Shown: positions 8,688-18,048, numbered from the stretch's first letter. The stretch: DNA of 64,000 nucleotides from Carnobacterium_B sp045617425 (GCF_045617425.1 NZ_JAZLIO010000015.1:62001-126000), one strand, 5' to 3'. Numbers and translations: made by a program. Notes: generated from the sequence alone by a model not told the origin.

Positions 8688-9736
8688 TTGACCACCTTAT
8701 GAAAAACCCATTTTTTTTGAACATAAAAACTAATTAAGAACAATAATAAATCTATTACTACTTTTAAGATTGTAGGACTAAAATCCATTAGCCTATTATG
8801 CACCATTGACACGAAGAAACTTGAGACAAACGTTTGTACAATAACTAACCCATAGTATTTAATAAGACTATTAGAACTGCTATTTTTAAACACAATGTAA
8901 TTATTCACAACATAATTAAATAATGAAGACACACTGCGAGCAACGTATGAAGCTACAGTAATCGTTTGAAAATTACTTTCTCCTATAAAATAAATGATAA
9001 GAGAAAAAAGACTGATATCAATTAAAAAAGAAAAAACAGATGAAAAAAGATACCTCATAAAAACAGCATAAATAGCTATAGAATCAAATAAAGCATGAAA
9101 ATGAGAAGATTGATTTTCTTCGATATAAATTGTTTTAATTGGTACTTCTATAATAGCTATATTTTGATTTTTCGCTTCTAATAACATAGTCATTTCATAT
9201 TCGAAACGTTCTCCTGAGGTATTGATTAATTGTTCCATAAAAACCCGCGGGATAACCCTTAATCCTGTTTGAGTATCTGTTAATTTAATTCCTGTTGTGG
9301 CTTTCATTATTTTTCTTGTCAGTAAATTTCCAAATTTACTTCTAAGAGGTACTTTTCCATCGAAACTTCTTACTCCCATAATTAAAGCATCATCATGCAC
9401 ATTAAATGCATCCACACAAATCGCCATATCCTTATATTGGTGTTGTCCATCTGAGTCAATCGTAACAACTCCTTTAGCATTTCCAAAGTGCTCCAACACA
9501 TAATTCATGGCAGTCTTCAATGCTCTTCCTTTGCCAAAGTTCTGTTCATGCTTTATAACCACACAATCAAATTCATCTTTTGCACTTTGAAAAACATTTT
9601 CAAATGAGCTCCCGCTACCATCATCTACAATCACAATAGGAATTGTAGTGGGTTGCATTTTTCTAATTGTTGCTAACAACGTAAGTAATTTTTCGTCTGG
9701 TTCCAAAGATGGTATGACAATTACTATATTTTCCAT
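8684..9736 (-). CDS. family 2 glycosyltransferase fused to GtrA-like membrane domain
   Basis: The N-terminal 220 residues form a DPM1/GT2-type domain: IVIPSLEPDEK at the start, VDDGSG for nucleotide binding and TIDSDGQHQ with the metal-binding DSD. The C-terminal 120 residues hold four membrane helices of the GtrA type. Such fusions usually make or flip a polyprenyl-phosphate sugar, which would supply the GT-C-like protein of the same operon. An upstream in-frame Met exists at 9775, but ATG at 9736 has AAGGAGG 5 bases before it and starts the domain, so it is preferred. First gene of the operon; its stop overlaps the next ATG. Confidence 0.85.
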   Translation of the reverse strand: MENIVIVIPSLEPDEKLLTLLATIRKMQPTTIPIVIVDDGSGSSFENVFQSAKDEFDCVVIKHEQNFGKGRALKTAMNYVLEHFGNAKGVVTIDSDGQHQYKDMAICVDAFNVHDDALIMGVRSFDGKVPLRSKFGNLLTRKIMKATTGIKLTDTQTGLRVIPRVFMEQLINTSGERFEYEMTMLLEAKNQNIAIIEVPIKTIYIEENQSSHFHALFDSIAIYAVFMRYLFSSVFSFLIDISLFSLIIYFIGESNFQTITVASYVARSVSSLFNYVVNNYIVFKNSSSNSLIKYYGLVIVQTFVSSFFVSMVHNRLMDFSPTILKVVIDLLLFLISFYVQKKWVFHKVVK

Positions 9737-10121
9737 ATCATCCTCCTTCAAATCTCTATATAGATAAAGTTCCAATTTTAACTTTCATAATCTAGCTTAT
9801 TATTTAACTTTAATCACTGTAAAAAAATTGAAGAGAGATAGAGTACATCCCACTTCAATTTTTACAGAACTCCCAAAAGCTAACTGCAAAAGAAACTAAT
9901 TATATATATATTTCTTATTCATAATAAAGTAAAATTTATTTTCATTAGATTCTTAAACAGTTCATTCTGTTATTTATATCACATACAATTTTTTTTATCC
10001 ATTACTTTTATATCCAATAGTCCTTTTTATTCCACAGTTATGTTACTCTTGTTCACAATTGATTAGAATTATATAAGACATTACCATAGTTTAAAAAACT
10101 AATAAAAGTAACGATTGTTAC
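9737..10121. other. gene-free leader/promoter region of the exopolysaccharide operon
   Basis: No gene is visible. On the minus strand upstream of the operon lies an inverted repeat, arms 9817-9833 and 9853-9867 (CTTCAATTTTTACAG against its complement with a 2-base bulge, loop about 19 bases). It would form a hairpin in the 5' leader about 80-130 bases before the first start codon. A weak promoter-like TATAAT on the minus strand near 9900 has no clear -35. I found no GEMM-type c-di-GMP riboswitch. Confidence 0.5.
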
Positions 10122-10163
10122 AAAAAAACTGACTTGCTTAATTAAAAGCAAGTCAGTTTTTTT
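10122..10163. terminator. bidirectional intrinsic terminator
   Basis: Perfect 11-bp stem CTGACTTGCTT/AAGCAAGTCAG with 6-base loop, preceded by seven A and followed by seven T. It ends the minus-strand gene at 10196. Confidence 0.92.
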
Positions 10164-10195
10164 AGCTGTATCATCTCAAATGACAGATGTTATTT

Positions 10196-10792
10196 CTACC
10201 CTAGCTTAATTGAAAATTCAAAACCAGTTGGATTTTCTGTAAAAGGTCTGCCAAGTTCTTTAAAGACTAGTTCAATTCCATTAAGATCATCTGGCAAAGA
10301 AGGTGAAATAATGTAACTAGAACTCATATGTCCGGTTGTTCCTCCTCCTTCTGATCGACAAATATACGTATCATCAATGAACAAGTCAAAAAGATTTGGA
10401 TCATAGCTAAATTCAATAGACTCATCCCTCTCCTCCCAATCAATGTGTAAATATAGTACACTCGCGTTAATATACTGCCGAATATAGGTCACAGTGTATA
10501 ACACTCCTTGATTTTCATATGTTTTAAGCACAGGCAAATATTTCCTAAATTGAACTGGTTCAACAATCGGTTGAAAGATGTCTTCCATACCTATTGTTGT
10601 AAAGAACGATTGTAAATACTCTTTTTGAAAACCGTACTCATCAGCCAAATTAGAAACGACCTTGTCAGGAGGAATCAGTTCTCTATTTACAATTTTTTTA
10701 CGGTCATTTAATAACTCACAAAGTCTTTTATCAATTGATAAAATATTTTCGTTATAATAAGTGTCTAAACTCTCAGTTGGTTCAAATGTCAT
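10196..10792 (-). CDS. hypothetical cytoplasmic protein
   Basis: A 198-residue protein that I do not recognise. No signal peptide or membrane segment is visible. The start MTFEPTESLD at 10792 is chosen because GGAGG lies 8 bases upstream; the frame stays open 21 codons further. The first 60 residues look helical and charged (ILSIDKRLCELLNDRKKIV), and the rest is beta-rich with many aromatics and an SEGGGTTGHM turn near residue 150. It is single-gene, ending at the terminator beside the exopolysaccharide operon, and lies 92 bases downstream of the ROK kinase gene on the same strand, so co-transcription with the kinase is possible. No function is proposed. Confidence 0.7.
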   Translation of the reverse strand: MTFEPTESLDTYYNENILSIDKRLCELLNDRKKIVNRELIPPDKVVSNLADEYGFQKEYLQSFFTTIGMEDIFQPIVEPVQFRKYLPVLKTYENQGVLYTVTYIRQYINASVLYLHIDWEERDESIEFSYDPNLFDLFIDDTYICRSEGGGTTGHMSSSYIISPSLPDDLNGIELVFKELGRPFTENPTGFEFSIKLG

Positions 10793-10884
10793 ACCTAGTT
10801 CCTCCATGTTTTCTATATAAAATAATAGTTCTACTTTTAATATCCGGAATTGCATATTGAAGTTTTATTTTAACAAAGGAAGTT

Positions 10885-11778
10885 CTAAGTCGCTATATTA
10901 TTTTTATCATACCCCGTTTGTTCAAAATGAGCCACAGCGCCAATCAAGTTAGCATCATTGTGAAATTCACAAACTTGAATGTTTAATTTAACATCTTGTG
11001 CTCTTTGACGTTCTAAATAAAAGGAAGTCCGTTCATGCAAACGTTGAATAAGGTCTTCTCTGACAGATATCCCACCACCAATAACAACCATATCAGGATT
11101 AAAACTAATAGAAAGATTATAAATCCCTCGTGCTAGGCCATCAATAAGACCGTCCACATATTTAACTGCCAGTGGTTCTCCTCTATCCGCTTCTTTAAAA
11201 AGATGCTTTCCATCCACAACTGTATTTAATCCCATTTCTTTTCCATAACGTTCTGCAGTTTGAACTGGACTTCCCATTTCGCTTAACGTATGTTCACCAT
11301 CTAACAACATGTAGCCAAATTCTCCCCCGAAAAGATCTTTCCCTTTAAATAACTTACGATCAATAACAACGGACCCGCCAATACCAGAACCAATGATTAA
11401 GAACAAAGCGTGTTGGATATTTTTAGCAGCTCCATACCATACTTCTGCTAATGCAGCACAATTGGCATCATTCTCCATTGAAACTGGTACTCCAAATAGA
11501 TTTTCCCATTCTTTCTTGATTGGGAAAAAATGAAGATAAGGAACCGCACTTATTCCACTGATAGTCCCTTCTTGTGCATCAACAGCACCCGGGGCACTGA
11601 TTGCTACACCCTTGACTGAATGATCTTTAGTAAAGCTAGCATAAACCTTCATCATTTCTTCTTTCATATCATCCCAATTTTTTGGTGTATAAAATGAACC
11701 TTTATTACTTAATTCTTCATTTTCAAACAATCCAAATTTAACTGCTGATCCGCCAATATCAAATACAACAATACTCAT
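10885..11778 (-). CDS. ROK-family sugar kinase
   Basis: Predicted ATP-dependent sugar kinase of 297 residues in the cytoplasm. The N-terminal phosphate loop is DIGGSAVKFG (7-16), catalytic Asp104 sits in ENDANCAAL, and adenosine-site glycines appear in MVVIGGGIS. The Cys-rich zinc motif of many ROK glucokinases and NagC-type repressors is missing, the region reading GGEFGYMLLDG instead, and there is no N-terminal HTH, so this is a kinase and not a repressor. Its place beside GntR, GH1 and GH36 suggests it phosphorylates a monosaccharide (glucose, mannose or similar) freed by those enzymes. Exact sugar unknown. Confidence 0.85.
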   Translation of the reverse strand: MSIVVFDIGGSAVKFGLFENEELSNKGSFYTPKNWDDMKEEMMKVYASFTKDHSVKGVAISAPGAVDAQEGTISGISAVPYLHFFPIKKEWENLFGVPVSMENDANCAALAEVWYGAAKNIQHALFLIIGSGIGGSVVIDRKLFKGKDLFGGEFGYMLLDGEHTLSEMGSPVQTAERYGKEMGLNTVVDGKHLFKEADRGEPLAVKYVDGLIDGLARGIYNLSISFNPDMVVIGGGISVREDLIQRLHERTSFYLERQRAQDVKLNIQVCEFHNDANLIGAVAHFEQTGYDKNNIAT

Positions 11779-11887
11779 CTAGTCACTTCCCATCAATTTA
11801 GTTAATAGTTTTCTCATTTCATTATTCATATTAGTAACTTATTTACCCAATAATTCACTTTTTCTTTCAAATTAAACTATTAAAAAG

Positions 11888-11929
11888 GAAAAAGCCAACG
11901 ACAGAGAATATCCCTATATTGGCTTTTTC
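11888..11929 (-). terminator. intrinsic terminator after the GntR gene
   Basis: Arms GAAAAAGCCAA (11888-11898) and TTGGCTTTTTC (11919-11929) form an 11-bp stem with a 20-base loop. The A-rich left flank gives U residues on the minus transcript. Confidence 0.75.
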
Positions 11930-11981
11930 TGTAAAAATTTTTATTTTTTATTTAGTCAGATGATCATTTTTCCCACTTCAT

Positions 11982-12695
11982 TTAATCACGTGTTAAGACA
12001 ATTTCTACTGAGAATTCGTCATAACGATGGATAGATATAGAAAACTCAAAGGTATTTCCAGTATCTAAATAACCTACTTGCTCAGCTACAGCAACAGGGT
12101 CTCCACTTTCAAGTCCGAGTTTTTCTGCTTCAAACTCCGTTGCTTTACGAACAGAGACAGTTCTATGTGCGCTTTGAATCTTCAGATGTAATTCATTTTC
12201 AAGATACTCATAAATGGATTCTTTAATATTCTTTTCTTTGATTCCAGGAATGAGATCAATGGGCATATACATTTCTTCTATTACGACGGGCTTATCATTA
12301 ACGTAACGAACCCGACGAATATCATAAACAAAATTATCCGATGTTATGTTTAATTTTTTAGCCGCATGTTCGGGTACTTGTACAATAGAAAAATTTAAAA
12401 TTTTACTAGAAACTTTTTTATCTGGATAAAGTGCTGTTGTACCACGGAATTGATTTGCCATGATGACACGTTCGATTTCTTCTGGATTGAGATCTTTCAC
12501 AAACGTTCCAGATCCTCTTCTCTTGATAATCAAGCCTTCAGTTACTAAGATATCTACGGCTTTTTTAATTGTCATCTTGCTAGAATCGTATTGGATACAC
12601 AAATCTTTTTCAAAAGGCAATCGTTGATTAGCAACGTACTCTCCTTTTAAAATTTTATTGCGTATATCGTTAGAAATCATGATGTACTTTTTCAT
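11982..12695 (-). CDS. GntR/HutC-family transcriptional regulator (UTRA domain)
   Basis: A sugar-responsive repressor candidate of 237 residues. The N-terminal winged HTH (about 1-70) has the family pattern IRNKILKGEYVANQRLPFE then MTIKKAVDILVTEGLI and RRGSGTFV. The UTRA ligand domain (about 85-232) contains RVRYVNDKPVVIEEMY. AAGGGA is placed 8 bases before ATG. Its own promoter and terminator bracket it, so it is a monocistronic regulator inside the glycan locus; control of the adjoining GH1/GH36/ABC genes is inferred from position. The ligand is likely a sugar phosphate or disaccharide, but this cannot be read from sequence. Confidence 0.9.
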   Translation of the reverse strand: MKKYIMISNDIRNKILKGEYVANQRLPFEKDLCIQYDSSKMTIKKAVDILVTEGLIIKRRGSGTFVKDLNPEEIERVIMANQFRGTTALYPDKKVSSKILNFSIVQVPEHAAKKLNITSDNFVYDIRRVRYVNDKPVVIEEMYMPIDLIPGIKEKNIKESIYEYLENELHLKIQSAHRTVSVRKATEFEAEKLGLESGDPVAVAEQVGYLDTGNTFEFSISIHRYDEFSVEIVLTRD

Positions 12696-12779
12696 TTTTA
12701 TTGTCCCTTTCGCTACCTCAGTTTATTTCTGAAAACAGCACTATGTTTATAGGGCAGTACAGAAAAAGTCTATATCTTT

Positions 12780-12808
12780 AGTATAGCGAAATTCCTATTT
12801 CTTGACAA
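12780..12808 (-). promoter_or_regulatory. sigma-A promoter of the GntR gene
   Basis: On the minus strand TTGTCA, 17 bases, TATACT. A small inverted repeat CTATA-N7-TATAG (12770-12786) covers the -10 and could be an autoregulatory operator. Confidence 0.7.
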
Positions 12809-12861
12809 ATTTTCTTCAACATCTGCATTTCCAAAAGATTTTCTTATAAGATTAGTAACAA

Positions 12862-14274
12862 TTACATTAAACTCTCCGGTAAATTAAAGTGGTTTTCTTC
12901 AGCAACTTTTTTGAACCAGTGACCAGATTTTTTAATTGTTTTTACCTGAGTATGGATATTATTGGATATTAAACCATAACGATTACGATAAGCATTTTTC
13001 CATGACCAGCAATCAATGGGCGTCCATAAGTGGTAGCCAAAACAATTAGAGCCTTCATCTATTCCCTTAGCCAGCCAATAAAGATGTTCTTGAATGAATT
13101 GGATTCGGTAATCGTCTTCGATTATTCCTTCTTCGCTTAAATAACGCTCTTCTCTAGAAACCCCCATACCATTCTCCGATACGAACCATGGAATATTGTC
13201 ATAGTTATCACGAATGTTCAATGCAATGTCATGGAGTGCTTGAGGATAAATTTCCCACCCCTTATCTACATTCATGCGTCGTCCTGGCATCTCATAGTCA
13301 TCAAAATATTTCGTTGGCATCCAATCAACTGCTAAACTGTCAGCCGAGACATTTGGTTGTTTAACTCTATGAGGATGGTAAAAGTTGACTCCAAGAACAT
13401 CTATCGTATTTGCTTTGATAATTGCCATTTCCTCATCCGTTGATTTCCATAGTACTCCATCTTTTTTCAAAATATCTATTAATTCTTGAGGAAACTGGCC
13501 TTTTGTAGAAGCACCTAAAAACATATCATTCATCCATAAATTTGCAAAATGAGCTGCCGCTATATCTGCTGGCGAATCTGTTGCTGGGTAAGAAGGTGTT
13601 AAATTCAAGATAATACCGATTCTGCCATCTGGATTCGTATTGATTTCACGATAGGCTGCGATAGCTTTTGCTGAAGCTAGAGAGATGTTATAAGCAACTT
13701 GAATCGCTTTTTTTCCATCAACGATATTTGGGTAGTGGAATTGATATAAATATGCACCATCAACGATGACTAATGGTTCATTGAACGTAAACCAATCCTC
13801 AACACGATCGCCAAACAAACGGAAACATTGTGAAGCAAACTTCGCAAATAAATCCACTACATATTTTGATTCCCAACCGCCATATTTCTTTTGTAATTCT
13901 ACGGGTAAATCAAAATGCAGCAAATTGATAACTGGACGAATACCTTGTGCAAGACATTCATCAATGACTGCATTGTAGAATCGAACCGCATCTTCGTTAA
14001 CAGTCCCTTCTTCTAAGTCATCAATCAATCGTGACCACTGAATAGATGTACGAAAAGAGTTGAACCCAATCTCTTTCATCATTGTAATATCTTGTTTGTA
14101 ACTATTATAAAAGTTGGAAGCTGTATCTGGTCCTACTTGATCGTAGAATGCTTCTGGCTCAATTTCGTACCAATGATCAAATACATTTGCATGTTGTTTG
14201 TTGAAACGTCCTTCGCTTTGGGGTCCAGATGTCGCGGCTCCCCACCAAAAATCTTTTGGAAATTCTACTTTCAT
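12862..14274 (-). CDS. GH1 beta-glycosidase
   Basis: Retaining GH1 enzyme of 470 residues, cytoplasmic. The acid/base is Glu166 in WFTFNEP and the nucleophile Glu367 in FVSENGMG. In the 6-phospho enzymes the phosphate loop is S-x(6)-K-x-Y; here the stretch reads CWSWKNAYRNRYG. The Ser, Trp and final Tyr are kept but the Lys is replaced by Asn, and the Glu-Trp pair of ordinary beta-glucosidases is also absent. With an ABC importer and no PTS next to it, an unphosphorylated or atypical substrate (beta-glucoside, beta-mannoside or manno-oligosaccharide) is plausible. It lies 22 bases after GH36 and is the last enzyme gene of the import operon. Confidence 0.85.
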   Translation of the reverse strand: MKVEFPKDFWWGAATSGPQSEGRFNKQHANVFDHWYEIEPEAFYDQVGPDTASNFYNSYKQDITMMKEIGFNSFRTSIQWSRLIDDLEEGTVNEDAVRFYNAVIDECLAQGIRPVINLLHFDLPVELQKKYGGWESKYVVDLFAKFASQCFRLFGDRVEDWFTFNEPLVIVDGAYLYQFHYPNIVDGKKAIQVAYNISLASAKAIAAYREINTNPDGRIGIILNLTPSYPATDSPADIAAAHFANLWMNDMFLGASTKGQFPQELIDILKKDGVLWKSTDEEMAIIKANTIDVLGVNFYHPHRVKQPNVSADSLAVDWMPTKYFDDYEMPGRRMNVDKGWEIYPQALHDIALNIRDNYDNIPWFVSENGMGVSREERYLSEEGIIEDDYRIQFIQEHLYWLAKGIDEGSNCFGYHLWTPIDCWSWKNAYRNRYGLISNNIHTQVKTIKKSGHWFKKVAEENHFNLPESLM

Positions 14275-14296
14275 TTCTACTCATCCTAACTACTGA

Positions 14297-16528
14297 TTAT
14301 TTTTCTTTCAAATAATAGATACGACTTGCGTAATCTCCTGGCATGTCGCGACTCCAATATTCATGAGCGCGTCCAATATAGTTTTCTCCTAGTAATAGTC
14401 CAACCTGCATTAAATCATCACCATAACGTAAAGTTTCGTCTTCATTGATTTGATACAACTGATTTTCTTTCAATCCTGTCAATTGGATCCGTTCATAAAC
14501 AGGATTCGGTTTTGCCAATACTTGGTAGACACCAACTAATGCCTCTTTTTGATCAAGTGATACAACCATCCATGCTGTTACATTTTCTTCAAATGGACTT
14601 TTCAAACGGTAAAACGTCCCTTGATGGATCAAGGGTTGCCATTCTTTTACTTGCTTGATTTGTTCTTTGATGATCTTTTTATCCGGTTCATTTAACTTTG
14701 TGCTATCTAATTCATATCCAAAAGTTCCAAATGCTGCAACATCTCCACGCATTTTCAATGACGTTTTACGAGCAACTTGATGATTGGGCACTTCTGAAAC
14801 ATGGCTTCCAATTGCTGACAATGGATAAATAAAAGATGTTCCATATTGGATCTTCAATCGCTCAACGGCATCTGTGTCGTCACTTGTCCAGGTTTGAGGC
14901 GCATAATATAACAATCCTGGGTCAAAACGTCCACCGCCTCCTGCACAGGATTCAATCAATAAATCTGGATATTTCGCTAGAATTTTTTCATATAACGCAT
15001 AGACACCTAAAATATAACGATGCATCACTTCTCTTTGCTGTGTTGCAGGTAAATGTTGTGAGTAGGCTTCAGAAATGTAACGGTTCATATCCCATTTGAT
15101 GTAATCGATCTCATTACTACTGAGAATCGCATCCATCTGCTCAAAGATATCCTCCACAACTTCTGGACGGGAAAAGTCTAGGACATATTGGTTTCGTCCA
15201 TGAGAAATATTTTTTTGTGGATGACCAATAACCCATTCTGGATGAGCATCATGAATAGGTGTACCTACAGATACCATTTCAGGTTCGAACCATAGACCAA
15301 ATTTCAAATCCATAGCATGTATTTTTTTAGCTAGTCCTACAATTCCGTTTGGCAATTTTGATTTATCCACTTCCCAATTTCCTAGTGAGCTAGAATCATT
15401 GTCACGTTTCCCGAACCACCCATCATCTAATACAAATAACTCAATCCCTAGAGACTTCGCATCTGTAGCAATTTCCAAGATTTTTGTTTCATTAAAATTA
15501 AAGTAAGTTGCTTCCCAGTTATTAATCAGAATGGGTCTTTCTCGTTTTGCCCACTTTGGATTGATCAATTGTTCCAGATACAACGTATGGAACATTTGGC
15601 TCATTCCATTTAACCCATTTTCACTGTAAACCATTACGGCTTCAGGTGTAGTAAACATTTTCCCAGCGTCTAGTTTCCATTCAAACTGGTGTGGATTTAT
15701 TCCCAACATTGCTCGGGTCACATCATATGTATCTACTTCAACTTGAGCTAAAAAATTACCACTGTAAACAAAACTAAATCCAAATACTTCTCCTTTATGT
15801 TCCGTTGCATCTTTTTTTGCAAGTGCAAAAAAAGGATTATGAGCATGACTGCTAGCTCCCCGCGTACTAGAGATATGTTGTACTCCTGTAATTAGTTCTT
15901 TTCTTTCTACTTGTGCTTCTCGTGCCCAAGCGCCATGTAAATGAATAAAATCATAATCAGCAGTCGGGAAATCAATATTCATACTCATCAAGCGTTCAAT
16001 AGTAATGGATTGAGTTCCTTGGTTTTCTATTTTTGCATATCTGGTAATGACACTCAAATCGTGAAACAGTGTGTACGAAAGAGTCAAAACTACTTCTGAA
16101 TAGCGATCCTTCAATCCAATCTCTAAGGTAGTTGCTTCCTTTGATGTAGCAAAAGTAGCAGGCATCCCTTCTAGTTTTTTCTTTCCTTCTATAATAGCAA
16201 AGCTTTGATACTCAAAGTGGCTGATATGATCACCATCTGCGTATCGCAGTTCAATAGCTGGGTATCTAAAGTCTGTTGTCCCATAAGCCGGCATCTCTTG
16301 CTTTACGTGCTCCAAAGATGTCGTGTAATCATTCACCATTTGATTATTTGATGGTCTCACTTCACGCTCAATGAGATGTGCAAATGAATCACGATGCCGA
16401 ATGGCTTTTCCTACATATAATTGTTCTAATACATTTGTTTGTTCCATTACTCGGAATATATAGCTTATTTTACCATTTGTAAGATGAAATTCTTTTTTAC
16501 CTTCATTTAGATAAACATATTTATTCAT
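14297..16528 (-). CDS. GH36 alpha-galactosidase
   Basis: Cytoplasmic 743-residue alpha-galactosidase, normal length for the bacterial GH36 tetrameric type. The order is an N-terminal beta-sandwich, a (beta/alpha)8 barrel from about residue 330, and a C-terminal beta domain. The nucleophile is Asp480 in YIKWDMNR and the acid/base Asp550 in TWTSDDTDAVERL; ESCAGGGGRFD and FVLDDGWFGKRD are diagnostic. It should remove alpha-1,6-galactose from imported raffinose-type or galactomannan oligosaccharides. It is preceded by AAAGGAG and lies in one line with the ABC genes, so it is probably in the same transcript. Confidence 0.95.
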   Translation of the reverse strand: MNKYVYLNEGKKEFHLTNGKISYIFRVMEQTNVLEQLYVGKAIRHRDSFAHLIEREVRPSNNQMVNDYTTSLEHVKQEMPAYGTTDFRYPAIELRYADGDHISHFEYQSFAIIEGKKKLEGMPATFATSKEATTLEIGLKDRYSEVVLTLSYTLFHDLSVITRYAKIENQGTQSITIERLMSMNIDFPTADYDFIHLHGAWAREAQVERKELITGVQHISSTRGASSHAHNPFFALAKKDATEHKGEVFGFSFVYSGNFLAQVEVDTYDVTRAMLGINPHQFEWKLDAGKMFTTPEAVMVYSENGLNGMSQMFHTLYLEQLINPKWAKRERPILINNWEATYFNFNETKILEIATDAKSLGIELFVLDDGWFGKRDNDSSSLGNWEVDKSKLPNGIVGLAKKIHAMDLKFGLWFEPEMVSVGTPIHDAHPEWVIGHPQKNISHGRNQYVLDFSRPEVVEDIFEQMDAILSSNEIDYIKWDMNRYISEAYSQHLPATQQREVMHRYILGVYALYEKILAKYPDLLIESCAGGGGRFDPGLLYYAPQTWTSDDTDAVERLKIQYGTSFIYPLSAIGSHVSEVPNHQVARKTSLKMRGDVAAFGTFGYELDSTKLNEPDKKIIKEQIKQVKEWQPLIHQGTFYRLKSPFEENVTAWMVVSLDQKEALVGVYQVLAKPNPVYERIQLTGLKENQLYQINEDETLRYGDDLMQVGLLLGENYIGRAHEYWSRDMPGDYASRIYYLKEK

Positions 16529-16565
16529 GGTTTACTCCTTTGCAAATTGATGTAAAGAAAACTGA

Positions 16566-17165
16566 TTATAATTTTACTTTCAAACCTTTTTGAATTAGTA
16601 ACCAATAGATACTAGGAACAAGAAAAATAAACAGTATCAAATTAAAATAGGCTATCCCCATCGCGCTCCATGTCAGCATCAGAATAAATAAACTTTTAAA
16701 TGGATTACGAATCAGGTAGTCCAAAGTATAGGCATAAAACCACTTCCCTTTATATGTCTCATTTCTATCACTAGACAAACAAATGGCTAGCACTAAAAAA
16801 ACATGATAAAAGGAAAATAGCGTTAAACTAGTTACTAATAGGAGACTACTTATGGAATACACAACTCCCATTTTAATAGAAAGAAAACTGGCTACGCATA
16901 GACTTAGCAATCCCGTCCATATAAATGAAAGTCCTTTTCCATAAGGCACGTTCCCTCTATTTTTTTCTATTTTAACTTGTTCAATATTTGACCCGTTCTT
17001 GGAAAGTCCTTTCGCTTCTTGTAGAAAAAACACCATACCTAGTGCAGCATCTGAAAAACCATAGATGAGACCAGAACGGATGAGTGTACCCCAATAATGT
17101 AATGATCCAACAACAAACGCATAAATTATTTCTATAGATTGTGTCAATCTTGGGGCTTTTCTCAT
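16566..17165 (-). CDS. YesL-like (DUF624) membrane protein
   Basis: A 199-residue membrane protein with four or five hydrophobic helices and the DUF624/YesL pattern: an early GSLHYWGTLIRSGLI segment and a central ENRGNVPYGKG-like loop. Members commonly sit beside carbohydrate ABC permease genes, as here, 25 bases after the second permease. Biochemical role unknown; an accessory role in oligosaccharide uptake is inferred from the company it keeps. AAAGGAAG precedes ATG. Confidence 0.75.
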   Translation of the reverse strand: MRKAPRLTQSIEIIYAFVVGSLHYWGTLIRSGLIYGFSDAALGMVFFLQEAKGLSKNGSNIEQVKIEKNRGNVPYGKGLSFIWTGLLSLCVASFLSIKMGVVYSISSLLLVTSLTLFSFYHVFLVLAICLSSDRNETYKGKWFYAYTLDYLIRNPFKSLFILMLTWSAMGIAYFNLILFIFLVPSIYWLLIQKGLKVKL

Positions 17166-17190
17166 TTTTGTTCTTCCTTTCTCAAGTCAA

Positions 17191-18048
17191 TTATTTTACT
17201 GAACCTGCGATACCGTTATAGATGTATTTTTGTAATGAGAGGAACACAATTAGAATAGGTATAATTACAATCATGACACCTGCTAAAATAACTGGCCAGT
17301 TGGTTCCGTAAGGGCCTTTAAATGCAAAAAGTGCAGTTGAGATAACTTTTAGCTCTCTTCCTGGCATGTAAAGGAAAGGATTATAAAAGTCATTGTAGAC
17401 ACCTACTCCACTAATAATCAACATGGTCACAATTGGAGCCTTTAAGTTAGGCAAAATGATTTTCCAAAAAATTTGGAAATATGATGCTCCATCTAAAATA
17501 GCCGATTCGTCTAATGAAATAGGAATCTCATCCAAGTACTGCATAAAAATATAGAGTGCTATAACATCCGTACCAAGATTTAAGACAATTACTGACCAAA
17601 TCGTATTAAATAAACCTAACCCTTCAATGATTTGAAATGTTGCTACTTGACTTGTTATTCCCGGAATCAGCATTGCTGTCATAAACAATGTCAAAATAAT
17701 TTTCTTAAAGCGAAAATCGAAACGATTCATTGCATAAGCAAACATTGATCCTAATGTTAATTTCCCTACCATACTGACAACAAAAATAATCAGCGTGTTT
17801 TTGAAACCAGTCAACATTTCTCCATCGACAAATGCCGTTACATAGTTGGTAAAGTCTATCGTTTTTGGCAGTGCCAATACGCCTGTTGATAAAAATTCTT
17901 CATTTGACTTAAATGAACCAATCAAAACAACTAGTATGGGCAACATTGCTATAATGACCCCTAAAGTGAGGACTGCATACTTGAATACACTTCCAACCGA
18001 TAGTTTCATTTTATTTTTCTTTTTATACGTTGTCTGCGTCAATTCCAT
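17191..18048 (-). CDS. carbohydrate ABC transporter permease (MalG type)
   Basis: A 285-residue inner-membrane permease with six helices. The EAA loop, DESAILDGASYFQIFWKIIL (about 188-207), contacts the shared ATPase, which is not encoded here; these CUT1 systems usually use a distant MsmK-type ATPase. The ending NGIAGSVK is typical of MalG-like proteins. Only three bases separate it from the upstream permease gene. Confidence 0.92.
   Translation of the reverse strand: MELTQTTYKKKNKMKLSVGSVFKYAVLTLGVIIAMLPILVVLIGSFKSNEEFLSTGVLALPKTIDFTNYVTAFVDGEMLTGFKNTLIIFVVSMVGKLTLGSMFAYAMNRFDFRFKKIILTLFMTAMLIPGITSQVATFQIIEGLGLFNTIWSVIVLNLGTDVIALYIFMQYLDEIPISLDESAILDGASYFQIFWKIILPNLKAPIVTMLIISGVGVYNDFYNPFLYMPGRELKVISTALFAFKGPYGTNWPVILAGVMIVIIPILIVFLSLQKYIYNGIAGSVK

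Noticed and set aside
9737..10121. c-di-GMP riboswitch before the exopolysaccharide operon
   Set aside because: No GEMM-type conserved core is visible on the minus strand; control is more likely through the PilZ domain.
10885..11778. NagC-type repressor instead of kinase
   Set aside because: The ROK protein has no N-terminal HTH and is of kinase length with the catalytic Asp.
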